This document shows, one piece after another, positions 29,983-37,660 of a stretch of 37,660 nt of DNA (the stretch's first letter is position 1; every line of letters starts with the position of its first letter). The notes under the pieces were generated by a model. The model was not told the origin of the DNA, searched no databases, and worked only from the letters and a program-made list of their open reading frames with translations. Source of the DNA: a virus; the IMG/VR virus record IMGVR_UViG_3300012984_000006, positions 1 to 37,660 of that record, one strand, 5' to 3'. Position numbers and translations under genes: made by a program.

Positions 29983-30694
29983 TAATCTTCGCGTAGAAGC
30001 CCACATCAAAGCTCTGCGCGATCTCTACAAAGAATCCCTATATCATGTAGCCCGTGAAATCTGTAAGTACCCAGACGTCAATGAACGCACTCATGCTCGT
30101 ATTGTTGAAGCCCTAGAATCACCAACTGATAGAAAGCTGATATGCGTTCCACGTGGAACTTTAAAGTCCTCAGTGGGAACTATCGCCTACCCCATATGGC
30201 TTATGATTAATAATCCCAACATACGTATCCTGATTGATACTGAGGTCTATTCAAACTCCATTACATACTTACGTGAAATTAAAAACATCCTAGCCTCTGA
30301 AAAGTTCATTAGTCTTTTTGGAGATCTAAGGTCCGCTAACTGGAATGAAGGTGAGATCACACTCTCTAACCGCACGAAGACCTTTAAAGAGGCCACCATC
30401 ACATGTGGTGCTATTGGAACTATCAAGGTCGGTCAGCATTACGACGTAATCATAGCCGATGACTATAGCTCAAATAGAAACTGTAACAGTCCAGAACAGC
30501 GACAAAAGGTTATCGATCATTTCAAATACAACTTATCTATCCTTGAGCCTGATGGAATCGTTGCGGTTATTGGAACCAGGTACCATGAAGACGATATTAT
30601 TGGCTTTATTATTAAAAAAATCCTAGGCTTTACAAACGAGACCGTTATGAGACAAAATCTCGTTAAACATAAAGGAGTATATTGGTATGAGTAG
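29975..30694 (+). CDS. terL: Terminase large subunit, ATPase half (split gene)
   Basis: The product has 239 residues. It has the full motor domain: a deviant Walker A (VPRGTLKSS, 58-66), Walker B HYDVIIADDY (155-164) and the coupling motif GTRYHEDD (200-207). It then stops after a short tail ending GVYWYE, just where a normal terminase passes into its nuclease domain. The tail bases double as the ribosome binding site of the next gene. The nuclease half lies at 30977 in the same frame, with several stops in between. Together the halves give 509 residues, the usual full length. Confidence 0.9.
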   Translation: MTNNLRVEAHIKALRDLYKESLYHVAREICKYPDVNERTHARIVEALESPTDRKLICVPRGTLKSSVGTIAYPIWLMINNPNIRILIDTEVYSNSITYLREIKNILASEKFISLFGDLRSANWNEGEITLSNRTKTFKEATITCGAIGTIKVGQHYDVIIADDYSSNRNCNSPEQRQKVIDHFKYNLSILEPDGIVAVIGTRYHEDDIIGFIIKKILGFTNETVMRQNLVKHKGVYWYE

Positions 30695-30977
30695 CTCAAG
30701 AGATCTATTAGCCTATGGAATAACCACAACAGCATTAGGTGGCGGCGCATCTGTCATCGTTCAAGCAACGGCACAACAATACGTTGTCGGACGTCTGCTT
30801 TATAGCAATTCAACACTAGCTGCAATTGCCGGTAATACAGCTGCATTCCCAAGTATTCCACTCCCTTATCCACAAGGTTTATTCATTGATGGTCCAGCTC
30901 CCGTTGCTATTGCCGGTGCTACTGTTTATTGCGTGACCTACTTAACTCAAGGTTTCAACATTACATTAGGGTACTGA
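30687..30977 (+). CDS. Small gene inserted between the two terminase halves
   Basis: The product has 96 residues, read in the +1 frame relative to terL. An AAAGGAG site nine bases upstream makes it well translated. It is rich in Ala, Gly, Thr, Ile and Val, with a Pro-rich centre (PSIPLPYPQGLFIDGPAPV), and looks like a compact beta-type virion protein rather than a homing endonuclease or intein. It has no catalytic motif that I can see. The ends overlap both neighbours (8 bp and one base), so all three are probably coupled. I do not recognise the family. Confidence 0.85.
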   Translation: MSSSRDLLAYGITTTALGGGASVIVQATAQQYVVGRLLYSNSTLAAIAGNTAAFPSIPLPYPQGLFIDGPAPVAIAGATVYCVTYLTQGFNITLGY

Positions 30978-31789
30978 TGTCTAAATATGCGATTGTTTAT
31001 GAGGGGGCTTTTCTAGAAGATGGTGAGCCCTACTTCCCTCAAAAGCTAGGTAGAGAAAAGCTTGCAGAGTTAAGGCGTGATCAAGGCCCTTACATGTTTG
31101 CCAACCAATACATGAACATCACGCTACCTGATGAAGACCAAGACTTTAAAAAAGCATGGCTTAAGTATTACACCCACATCCCTGAAAACACTTACACCTT
31201 TATTTTTGTTGATCCTGCCATATCGCTTAGAGATGGTGCCGATTACACAGCAACAACCATCGTACGTGTTGATTCTAATAAAACCTGGTATCTGACCCAC
31301 GCCATCAGACAACGGATCACAGCTACTCAAACTGTTGAGTGGTTATTTAAACTCAATGAAACCTTTAAGCCTCAGCGTATTGGTATTGAAGATGTGGCTT
31401 ATCAAAAGGCTTTAGAACACTTCACTGTTCAACGCATGATCGATACGAATAAGATGATTCCCTTAACTTCATTAAAGCGATCTGTGACGACACAAGACGG
31501 CAAAAAGTCCAGCAATTCAAAACCTATGCGCATAAGATCCTTGATTCCTCGCTTTGAATTTGGAACTATCCTCTTAGGGCAGGGACTTGATGATTTCTTA
31601 TTAGAATATTCGCAGTTCCCTCGTGGCAGTCATGATGACTTGCTTGATGCGCTCTCCTCCATTGAAGAGATTGTGTATTATCCCGACAAACCCAAGGAAG
31701 TAAACCATGTCAAAAACCCGCACCACAAAGACTTTGAAAGAAACTACATCCGGTCACTCGTCAAACGAGCCAACGATTCCAACGGCTGA
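30977..31789 (+). CDS. terL: Terminase large subunit, nuclease half (split gene)
   Basis: The product has 270 residues from the ATG at 30977, overlapping the stop of the inserted gene (TGATG); there is no strong ribosome binding site, so it depends on re-initiation. It begins with the linker segment found after the ATPase in intact terminases (ALEDGxPxFPxKL type, then FANQYMN). It contains the RNase H-like nuclease, with Asp79 (FVDPA), the acidic pair in IGIEDVAYQ, and SHDDLLDAL near the end. It would cut concatemeric DNA when reunited with the motor half. Confidence 0.9.
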   Translation: MSKYAIVYEGAFLEDGEPYFPQKLGREKLAELRRDQGPYMFANQYMNITLPDEDQDFKKAWLKYYTHIPENTYTFIFVDPAISLRDGADYTATTIVRVDSNKTWYLTHAIRQRITATQTVEWLFKLNETFKPQRIGIEDVAYQKALEHFTVQRMIDTNKMIPLTSLKRSVTTQDGKKSSNSKPMRIRSLIPRFEFGTILLGQGLDDFLLEYSQFPRGSHDDLLDALSSIEEIVYYPDKPKEVNHVKNPHHKDFERNYIRSLVKRANDSNG

Positions 31790-32276
31790 GGAGATTTTAG
31801 CAGGTCCGATTGGATCGTCTGCAGTTTCCAGTGGATCAATAGGTGTCTCAGCCAAGGACCCAACCGGCAATACAATTGCTATTACTAAAACAATCACACA
31901 TGAAAACTCTCTACTTGATGAAGAATCTGATTACCTAGATGCAGATGAACTTCATGCCCAACTCATGGCTCAAGGTAAAACAACTACCGGTGATATCATG
32001 CAGAAGATGTATCAACTAGACCAGGTCATCCAGGCCTTAACTGCTCAAAAAGGTATGTTAAACGCAGCTGATGACATCGTTCCGGTCAGTAACCCAGACG
32101 TGATCGTTCATATTAACGGTGGTAAGTTCCCAGAATCTCGTTTCGTTATTTATAAGAATGCTAAGGTTTGTTTAAAAAAGGATATTCCACACATTAAGGC
32201 TATGGAAGCTTTAACAACTGTGGATGTGAATCATCCGAACGATACAGGTAAATTAGCTGCAGCAAAGGCGCTTTAA
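31707..32276 (+). CDS. Protein between terminase and portal, unknown
   Basis: The product has 189 residues. Residues 1-60 are Ser/Thr-rich and probably disordered. A helix (TTGDIMQKMYQLDQVIQALTAQKG) and a beta section (VIVHINGGKFPESRFVIYKN) follow. It starts inside the nuclease half (83-bp overlap, different frame) after a GGAAG site. Position before the portal suggests a packaging or head-assembly role, but I recognise no family. Confidence 0.65.
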   Translation: MSKTRTTKTLKETTSGHSSNEPTIPTAEEILAGPIGSSAVSSGSIGVSAKDPTGNTIAITKTITHENSLLDEESDYLDADELHAQLMAQGKTTTGDIMQKMYQLDQVIQALTAQKGMLNAADDIVPVSNPDVIVHINGGKFPESRFVIYKNAKVCLKKDIPHIKAMEALTTVDVNHPNDTGKLAAAKAL

Positions 32277-32279
32277 AAT

Positions 32280-32513
32280 ATGGACTTTTATTTTATAACG
32301 CTTGCGATATTATTCACCTTGTCGAACGTATTCTGGGCAATTGTAGCTTTTAAGCTGATCAACCGATTGATGTCTCGTAACTTCTATGAGTACAAGGTTG
32401 CGGAATCTGTCGGGACTGAAGCTAAAAAGAAACAGCCAAAACAACAGCATGAGATTGATCCAAGAATTATGGAAGAGCTTGAAAGCTTAAACGCCATCAT
32501 TCCAGGATTATAG
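32280..32513 (+). CDS. Small membrane-anchored protein, unknown
   Basis: The product has 77 residues with one N-terminal hydrophobic segment (about 3-27) and a charged, Lys/Gln/Glu-rich C-terminus (EAKKKQPKQQHEIDPRIMEELESL). A short gap separates it from the genes on either side. A membrane protein between terminase and portal is unusual for the P22 plan; it might anchor assembly at the membrane or be an accessory gene. No family recognised. Confidence 0.55.
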   Translation: MDFYFITLAILFTLSNVFWAIVAFKLINRLMSRNFYEYKVAESVGTEAKKKQPKQQHEIDPRIMEELESLNAIIPGL

Positions 32514-32526
32514 AAGACATATTAAA

Positions 32527-32552
32527 AAGGAGCTCACGGTTTAGAGCTCTTT
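32527..32552 (+). terminator. Hairpin before the portal gene, possible partial terminator
   Basis: AAGGAGCTC (32527-32535) pairs with GAGCTCTTT (32544-32552), nine pairs with one G-U, closed by an eight-base loop and followed by TTTGAAAA. The U-run is short, so it may attenuate transcription or protect mRNA ends rather than stop it fully. It lies between the membrane protein and the portal gene. Confidence 0.45.
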
Positions 32553-32573
32553 GAAAAGTAAAGGATTACGGCT

Positions 32574-34742
32574 TTGGATTTTATTAAAAAAGCTGCAAGC
32601 TCTCTTGCACGAAGTTTTATGCCCGAAGGTGATCGACCGCCTATTTCTTCTGCATCCGATCAACCACAAGACGAACAAGACCTTGTAGCCTATATCAGAA
32701 ATCAAGTTGAACAATCGAGAAACTCTGCAGCCCGAGTGGCCTTTGAACAAATAGCCTTAACAAATACCGCTTATCTCATGGGCTATGACTCAGTCCAGTT
32801 TAACACAAATCTCAGACAGTTCTTACCAGTCGCCTGGCTTACGGGCAGTGGTTATTCTGGTGGAAAGTCTAAAGCCCATACCAACCTTATCCTTCCAAAC
32901 GTTCAAAACAGATTAGCAAGACTTCTTAAAAACCCTCCAAAATATGATGTGATGCCGGAAGTTGACTCCGTTGATGGTAAAGATGCAGCCGAGTTATCCC
33001 TAAAAGTTATCAACAATATCTGGGATAAAGAGCGCATTGATGAGAAGCGAATAGAATTAGGCATGTGGATGCAACAAGCAGGTCATGCTTGGATGAAAGT
33101 TTCTTGGAATGCTACAAAAGGCAAACCCCTTCCATTTCAGCAACAAGAGATGGATGATCTAGCCTCAGCTATTACAAGTCCTGAGCCTGTTAACGATGAG
33201 ATTCACTTTGAAGGCGATATCGATGTTGATGTTTGCTCTCCGTTTGAAATCTTTGTTGACCCTTTAGCTAAAAACCAAGACGAGATGACTTGGCTGATTC
33301 ATGCAAAAGTAAGAAAGATCTCCTACTTCCGTGATCACTATAAAGAGCGTGGCCATTTAGTTAAGTCAGAGGGTGCGTGGCTTTTATCCATTCAAAACTT
33401 ATTTAAAATCAACAACATGAATACCCGTGGATCAACTGGTTCAAATGACGATAAGTCCATGGAAAATGCAGCCATAGAGCTCGCGTACTTTGAAAAGCCA
33501 ACACGTAAATATCCTCGTGGTCGCATGATCATCACAGCTAACGGCATTCTCTTAAAGTACGATGAATTACCAATTGGTGAGATCCCTTACACTAAATTTG
33601 ATGACGTTAAGATCGGTGGAAAGTTCTATAGTGAGTCTTTAATCACACATTTACGCCCTATCCAAGACCAATATAATAGATCACAAGCCAGAAAAGCTGA
33701 GATGGTCAATAAGGGTCTAGCCTTAAAGATCATGGCAGGAAAAGGGCATGGCTTCACACAAGAATCCATGAACGATAACACTGAGATCTTAGAGTATAAC
33801 CATGTCGAAAGTACGTCTGAGCCAAAACAGTTAAAACCACCTGAAATCCCAAGCTTTGTTTTCACAGAAGATCAAAATTTAAAAGGAAACTTTGCTGAAA
33901 TTGCAGGGATTAGTGAGCCATCAAAAGGTCAAATCCCATCAGCCTCTATTCCTGGTGTTGGGTTACAACTTCTTATTGAATCAGACGACACACGAATTGG
34001 TATTGTTACAACTAGTAATGAAAACTCATGGGCACAAGTTGGCAGACACATCGCAAAGTATGCAGCAACTTACTACAAAACCACACGTTATCTCAAAGAA
34101 GCAGGCGAAGACGGGGAATATTCTTTCACTGAATTCACTGGTGATGACTTACGTGATTCCTTTGATGTCCGAGTTAAAAAAGGCTCAACACTTCCAAACT
34201 CTAAGGTGTTAAAGCGACAAGAAACAGTGAATCTCTTTGATAAGGGACTTTTGGGTGATCCAGCCGATCCAATGACTCGTTTCCATACACTAAAAGATCT
34301 AGATTATGGTGATGTGGGTGGAGCATGGGAAGATCTTCGAGTTAACATGCAACAGATCAACCGCACCATCAAAGCTATTGAGCAGGGGCAGATCCCAATT
34401 GTTAGTCCTGACGATAATCATGAGCTTCATTACGACTTTAAGAATCGCCTCAGAAAGACGATTAAATATGAAATGTATCAACCACAAATAAAAGCCGTCT
34501 TTGATCAAAACTTAGCTGAACATAAAATGTATATAGCATACCCACAATTAAAGGTCCCGCCTCCACCAATGCCACCACAACAACCAGGCGTTCCAGGTAA
34601 TGGTCAGGGCTTAATGCAAGAGCCACCGATGGATCAAAACTTTCAACCAACTTTAGAGCAATATCCAACGGATGAGCTTCCACCACAAGAGTCTCCTATG
34701 GACCCAGGACTTTTAGATATGAACGCTAACGGATTTAATTAA
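32574..34742 (+). CDS. Portal protein (P22-like)
   Basis: The product has 722 residues, the size of the P22 portal, and probably starts at TTG 32574 after AAAGGA. The sequence has the P22-like order: an N-terminal clip/stem part, a Trp-rich section (FLPVAWLTGSGYSGG), LILPNVQNRLARLLKNPP, DVDVCSPFEIFVDP, and the RPIQDQYNRSQARKAEMVNKG helix. A Pro/Gln/Met-rich tail ends it (about 660-722). It forms the dodecameric DNA gate at one capsid vertex. A TTG start may lower its output, which fits the twelve copies needed. Confidence 0.9.
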   Translation: MDFIKKAASSLARSFMPEGDRPPISSASDQPQDEQDLVAYIRNQVEQSRNSAARVAFEQIALTNTAYLMGYDSVQFNTNLRQFLPVAWLTGSGYSGGKSKAHTNLILPNVQNRLARLLKNPPKYDVMPEVDSVDGKDAAELSLKVINNIWDKERIDEKRIELGMWMQQAGHAWMKVSWNATKGKPLPFQQQEMDDLASAITSPEPVNDEIHFEGDIDVDVCSPFEIFVDPLAKNQDEMTWLIHAKVRKISYFRDHYKERGHLVKSEGAWLLSIQNLFKINNMNTRGSTGSNDDKSMENAAIELAYFEKPTRKYPRGRMIITANGILLKYDELPIGEIPYTKFDDVKIGGKFYSESLITHLRPIQDQYNRSQARKAEMVNKGLALKIMAGKGHGFTQESMNDNTEILEYNHVESTSEPKQLKPPEIPSFVFTEDQNLKGNFAEIAGISEPSKGQIPSASIPGVGLQLLIESDDTRIGIVTTSNENSWAQVGRHIAKYAATYYKTTRYLKEAGEDGEYSFTEFTGDDLRDSFDVRVKKGSTLPNSKVLKRQETVNLFDKGLLGDPADPMTRFHTLKDLDYGDVGGAWEDLRVNMQQINRTIKAIEQGQIPIVSPDDNHELHYDFKNRLRKTIKYEMYQPQIKAVFDQNLAEHKMYIAYPQLKVPPPPMPPQQPGVPGNGQGLMQEPPMDQNFQPTLEQYPTDELPPQESPMDPGLLDMNANGFN

Positions 34743-34755
34743 ACAAAGGACAAAA

Positions 34756-35097
34756 ATGGACGATTTATCAAGCTTACTTAAAAAGAAAAAACAAGACGCA
34801 ATCGTCTTAAAGATCTCAATTCAGCCAACAGTTGAAGGCGAAGATTTAGCCGATGAGAATTCAAAAGAAGGTTTAGCACCACCGTTAGAGGGTTCTGAGC
34901 AAGGTGGCGATGGCGATATGCAGGATCAAGACGCTGAAAGTGCTGTTGAAGATCTTCCGATGAAAGACATGATGATGGACGATGCTGAACAAAGAAGAGT
35001 CGGTGAAATGTCCATGCAAAAAGGTCAAGGATTGTTAGGTAAAACCTCTCTCCTTGATAAAGCAAAAATGGAAATGATGAAGGCAAAAAAAGCTTAA
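34756..35097 (+). CDS. Acidic protein between portal and scaffold
   Basis: The product has 113 residues: a Lys-rich N-terminus, a long acidic middle (about 30-85, Glu/Asp/Gly-rich) and a Met/Lys-rich helical end (KAKMEMMKAKKA). It is probably disordered. Small acidic proteins of this kind stand between portal and scaffold genes in several podoviruses and may assist assembly. It has a rather weak ribosome binding site (AAAGGAC). Confidence 0.6.
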   Translation: MDDLSSLLKKKKQDAIVLKISIQPTVEGEDLADENSKEGLAPPLEGSEQGGDGDMQDQDAESAVEDLPMKDMMMDDAEQRRVGEMSMQKGQGLLGKTSLLDKAKMEMMKAKKA

Positions 35098-35132
35098 CAA
35101 CCAAAGACCAACCTTAAGAAAGAGGGGATTAT

Positions 35133-36149
35133 ATGTTTGAAGGATTAGCAGAAAAAGCAGAGTCAGCGTGGCAAGATGCGCCACCCTCAGCCGTTCCACA
35201 AGATTCAAAATCAGATTTTAAAGTACCTGAGACTCAAGAAGCTCAAGCTCAATCGCACGATGGTGCGGCACCTGATCTAAAGCCAATTGAGGCTCAAAAT
35301 AATAACTTAGATAAACAACCTCAAGGCACATCTCAGCAACAGCTCGAAGCTGCACTTGCGGACTTATCTAAATTCGAAAAAGTAAAATTGCCTGATGGCA
35401 CTGAGATGACTCGGGACGAGCTAACCCGTGCGATCATGCGTCAGCAAGATTACACCAAGAAAACGCAAGAGCTTGCAAGAGAGCGCGAACAGTATGAACA
35501 ACTTAAAACTCAGACTGAACAACAGGCTGAACAATTTAAGTATGAATCAAATTACCGTGCAGATCTGAACAAAGTCCTTGCGAATCCAAGTCTTCTAAAT
35601 GAGTTCTATAAAACTTATCCACGTGAATACTGGTCCAAGCTCGATCAAGATTTACAACGATTAGGTCAACAAGAACAAACGCAGAGGATTGATCCTGCCT
35701 ATGCTAAATCTTTACAAAAACAACATGAGTTTGAACAAGAGCTGACTTCTTTAAAAGAAGAACGCCAACGTGAGAATCTTATGTTTGTCGATTCAAGACT
35801 ACAAAGCCTTGAGACCACCCTTTTAACAAAGTACCCAAAAGCTGACATGACCACTGTGTATGCAAATCTTGATATTGAGGCCAATAAAGCTGGAATAGAT
35901 ATTAATAAAATAAAGGCCAACCCACAGGTGCTTGATCAGATGATGGATAAACTTGCAAAAGACTCTCATGACCGCTTCTTAAAGTCTTATGAAGACTACG
36001 CTAAAGAGCAAAGCAAAAAGCAGATACAGGCAAACAACAAAGGCTCAGATATTGGTAGAGGCGGGGGCACGCCTGGCGCTCCAAAAGCTTCACCAAAACT
36101 TAAGGATGTGGACATGTACGCTGCAATGAAAGCGTCTGGCGCTCTTTAA
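35133..36149 (+). CDS. Head scaffolding protein
   Basis: The product has 338 residues. It has a disordered, Gln/Pro-rich N-terminus (1-75), the motif KLPDGTEMTRDELTRAIMRQQDYTKKTQELAREREQYE (start at about 90, a typical scaffold segment), a long Gln/Glu/Lys-rich helical body and a short basic, Gly-rich C-terminal end that could bind the capsid. It lies directly before the major capsid gene. It would guide procapsid assembly and then leave or be degraded. Confidence 0.85.
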   Translation: MFEGLAEKAESAWQDAPPSAVPQDSKSDFKVPETQEAQAQSHDGAAPDLKPIEAQNNNLDKQPQGTSQQQLEAALADLSKFEKVKLPDGTEMTRDELTRAIMRQQDYTKKTQELAREREQYEQLKTQTEQQAEQFKYESNYRADLNKVLANPSLLNEFYKTYPREYWSKLDQDLQRLGQQEQTQRIDPAYAKSLQKQHEFEQELTSLKEERQRENLMFVDSRLQSLETTLLTKYPKADMTTVYANLDIEANKAGIDINKIKANPQVLDQMMDKLAKDSHDRFLKSYEDYAKEQSKKQIQANNKGSDIGRGGGTPGAPKASPKLKDVDMYAAMKASGAL

Positions 36150-36188
36150 GAATGAAGAGCTGTAATTTTAATTAAACGGAGTTAATTT

Positions 36189-37412
36189 ATGTCAAATACA
36201 TTTCAGTCGATCGCGTCTGGTGTGTGGAACTTAAAGATTTTTTATCAAGGACCACTACAAGACCAATTCAACGAAGATTGCAAAATCTATAAAATGGCCG
36301 AGAAAAGCAAATTTGCTTGGAACGGTCTTCAAGTAAATAGACCACTTAGAACTCGTCGTAACCAAGGTATTGGTGCTACAAGTGATGGCGGACCACTTCC
36401 TTCTATCGGGAAGCAAGTTGGTGTTCAGGCCATTATTCCAGCTAAGTTTAACTACTTACGCTTTGGTATTACTGGTCCAATGATCAAAGCTTCTATGAGC
36501 GATAAAGGATCATTTGTTCGTCAAAGTGAATACGAATTAAGAATGGGTTATAAAGATTTACAATCTGATTGTAACCGTCAAAACTCATGGAATGGTGATG
36601 GTAACCTAGCAAAAGTTAACACTAGCGCTGCAGGTTCTACATCTATTTCAATCAAAGGTCGCGAGACTGGTGAAGCAGCATTGAAATTCTTAGATATCGG
36701 TGCCGCTGTGGATATCGTATCAGGTTCAACTGGTTTGTTGGTTGCGTCTAACGTAACAGTAACAGGTTACACTGTTGCAAGCCCTCTTGCTACGACTGCA
36801 ACAATCACATTGTCTTCTGCCGTGACAGTTACTGCCGATGATTATTTCATCCGTGCAAACTCTCAAGGTAACGAAGTTCAAGGTTTGTTGACTCAGTTAG
36901 ATGGTTTAACAACAACTGTATTTGGTATCGATAGATCTCAATACATTTCTACTCAAGGTAACTCATCAGATTTAGGTGGCGCTCAGTTAAAATTGATCGA
37001 CATTCAAACAGCTTACCAAACTGGTCACTTACGTGGCGGTGAGAAATATGGAGCAATCTATTCTGATTTCGATTCACAAACGTACTACACAAAGCTTCTG
37101 CAAGCAGACAAGCGTTATGTAAATACGAATAAAGGTGATGCAGGTTTCGGTACAGCTCAAGAAATGACATTGGAATACAATGGAACTCCTTGGATGGCCG
37201 ATAAAGATTGTCCAAAACGTATTTTCTTCTTAGCTGAAGGAATGATTGAAAAAGCCGTATTAGCCGAAATGGATTTTGCGGACGAAACGGGCTCCATGAT
37301 GATTGCCCAAACGGGAAGCGATAGTTTTGAAGTAAGAGTTAGACATTTTTACAACTTGTTCAACTCTATGGCTTCTAGCTGTGCAGTGATCAAGAACTAC
37401 GTATCACCGTAA
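36189..37412 (+). CDS. Major capsid protein (HK97 fold, P22-like)
   Basis: The product has 407 residues. The N-terminal arm (FQSIASGVWNLKIFYQGPLQDQFNED) and the RPLRTRRNQGIGATSDGGPLP section are typical of a podovirus capsid family. A Thr/Val/Ser-rich stretch (about 150-230) could be an inserted beta domain on the capsid surface. The C-terminal part, YNLFNSMASSCAVIKNYV, closes the fold. It follows the scaffold gene after a CGGAG-type site. The codon choice appears tuned for high expression, as expected for the most abundant virion protein. Confidence 0.88.
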   Translation: MSNTFQSIASGVWNLKIFYQGPLQDQFNEDCKIYKMAEKSKFAWNGLQVNRPLRTRRNQGIGATSDGGPLPSIGKQVGVQAIIPAKFNYLRFGITGPMIKASMSDKGSFVRQSEYELRMGYKDLQSDCNRQNSWNGDGNLAKVNTSAAGSTSISIKGRETGEAALKFLDIGAAVDIVSGSTGLLVASNVTVTGYTVASPLATTATITLSSAVTVTADDYFIRANSQGNEVQGLLTQLDGLTTTVFGIDRSQYISTQGNSSDLGGAQLKLIDIQTAYQTGHLRGGEKYGAIYSDFDSQTYYTKLLQADKRYVNTNKGDAGFGTAQEMTLEYNGTPWMADKDCPKRIFFLAEGMIEKAVLAEMDFADETGSMMIAQTGSDSFEVRVRHFYNLFNSMASSCAVIKNYVSP

Positions 37413-37425
37413 AGGAAAATATCTC

Positions 37426-37660
37426 ATGTGTTGGGGATCTGAGTATCGTTTGAAGAAAATGACAAAAGAGCTAAAGGCTTTTGATTCAAAGCTTTACGCA
37501 AAACAAGGCGATCGTGGGAAAGTACTCGTTATGCGAGAATTTATCCACATGAAAGCTACGCGTATTGATGACAAATCATATGTCTTTCATCCCACACGTG
37601 AGGATTTTTTGATTCTAGCGTTGACTGATGATTGGTCAATGCAAGGTCAGCCGGTTCCAT
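37426..37660 (+). CDS. 5' part of conserved virion-region protein (continues at 1-374)
   Basis: This is the first part of a 161-residue protein that crosses the joint. It starts at ATG 37426 after an AAAGGAAA site, 13 bp past the capsid stop, with MCWGSEYRLKKMTKELKAFD, then KVLVMREFIHMKA. From 37538 onward the bases repeat 1-123. The WGSEYRLKKMT... and EFIHM elements resemble small proteins next to capsid genes in other podoviruses. The function is unknown, possibly head completion. Confidence 0.8.
   Translation, partial: MCWGSEYRLKKMTKELKAFDSKLYAKQGDRGKVLVMREFIHMKATRIDDKSYVFHPTREDFLILALTDDWSMQGQPVP
37538..37660. repeat. Terminal redundancy, second copy
   Basis: This is identical to bases 1-123. 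Joining 37537 to position 1 leaves the gene that starts at 37426 intact, so the second copy is the overlap of a circular map and not a second gene copy. Confidence 0.95.

Noticed and set aside
30687-30977. Insert in terL as an intein, group I intron or homing endonuclease
   Set aside because: Stop codons interrupt the terL frame across the insert, so it cannot be an in-frame intein. The insert encodes a well-started small protein without endonuclease motifs, and 282 bases almost fully coding leave no room for an intron core.
1-37660. CRISPR array, insertion sequence or diversity-generating retroelement
   Set aside because: No regularly spaced direct repeats with unique spacers, no transposase and no reverse transcriptase were seen. 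The only tandem repeats are the coding heptads at 1742-1867.

Overview
The window is an essentially complete genome of a tailed, podovirus-like phage. Its last 123 bases (37538-37660) repeat its first 123 bases (1-123), and one gene reads straight through the joint, so the unit is a circular or circularly permuted molecule of 37,537 bp. The DNA is AT-rich, promoter-like sites are of bacterial sigma-70 type, and there are a lipoprotein with a Gram-negative type lipobox and a possible spanin-like lysis gene pair. The host is therefore probably an AT-rich Gram-negative bacterium, but I cannot name it. The order terS - terL - portal - scaffold - capsid - tail adaptor - tail nozzle - ejection proteins follows the P22-like plan. 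I see no integrase, DNA polymerase, primase, helicase or RNA polymerase, so replication and transcription should rely on the host.

Layout. (1) The late plus-strand block runs from about 29400 through the joint to 13062: packaging, head, a three-gene decoration/fibre group, a large two-domain glycosyltransferase, tail adaptor and nozzle, ejection proteins, muramidase, holin-like protein and two overlapping membrane lysis genes. (2) The first early minus-strand block (13059-15194) holds a Gp157-like protein, a Rad52/Sak-like annealing protein and small genes. It is divided by a palindrome-rich divergent region from two small plus-strand genes (15484-15956). (3) The second early minus-strand block (16014-22520) is a tightly overlapping run of about 19 small genes, including an XRE repressor. 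It ends upstream with structured RNA candidates, a tRNA-Pro and rtcB. (4) From 22521 to 23386 there is a long non-coding stretch with RNA hairpins and two plus-strand terminators. (5) RusA-like resolvase genes follow on the plus strand. (6) A three-gene minus-strand cassette (24046-24956) has its own consensus promoter with a built-in palindromic operator. It encodes a ribbon-helix-helix protein and a lipoprotein and looks like a moron. (7) A plus-strand accessory block (25054-28737) holds a 2OG-Fe(II) oxygenase, an RmlB-like sugar-nucleotide dehydratase, a GT2 glycosyltransferase and a methyltransferase-like protein.

Most unusual points. The large terminase is split into an ATPase protein and a nuclease protein by a small inserted gene with its own ribosome binding site. 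RtcB RNA ligase is coupled to a tRNA-Pro and surrounded by several apparently structured RNAs, one of which displays a tRNA T-arm on a long stem. Two sugar-modification loci, one inside the virion-gene operon, suggest that the phage glycosylates its own particle or the host surface. All functions are inferred from sequence read by eye; no database search was possible.
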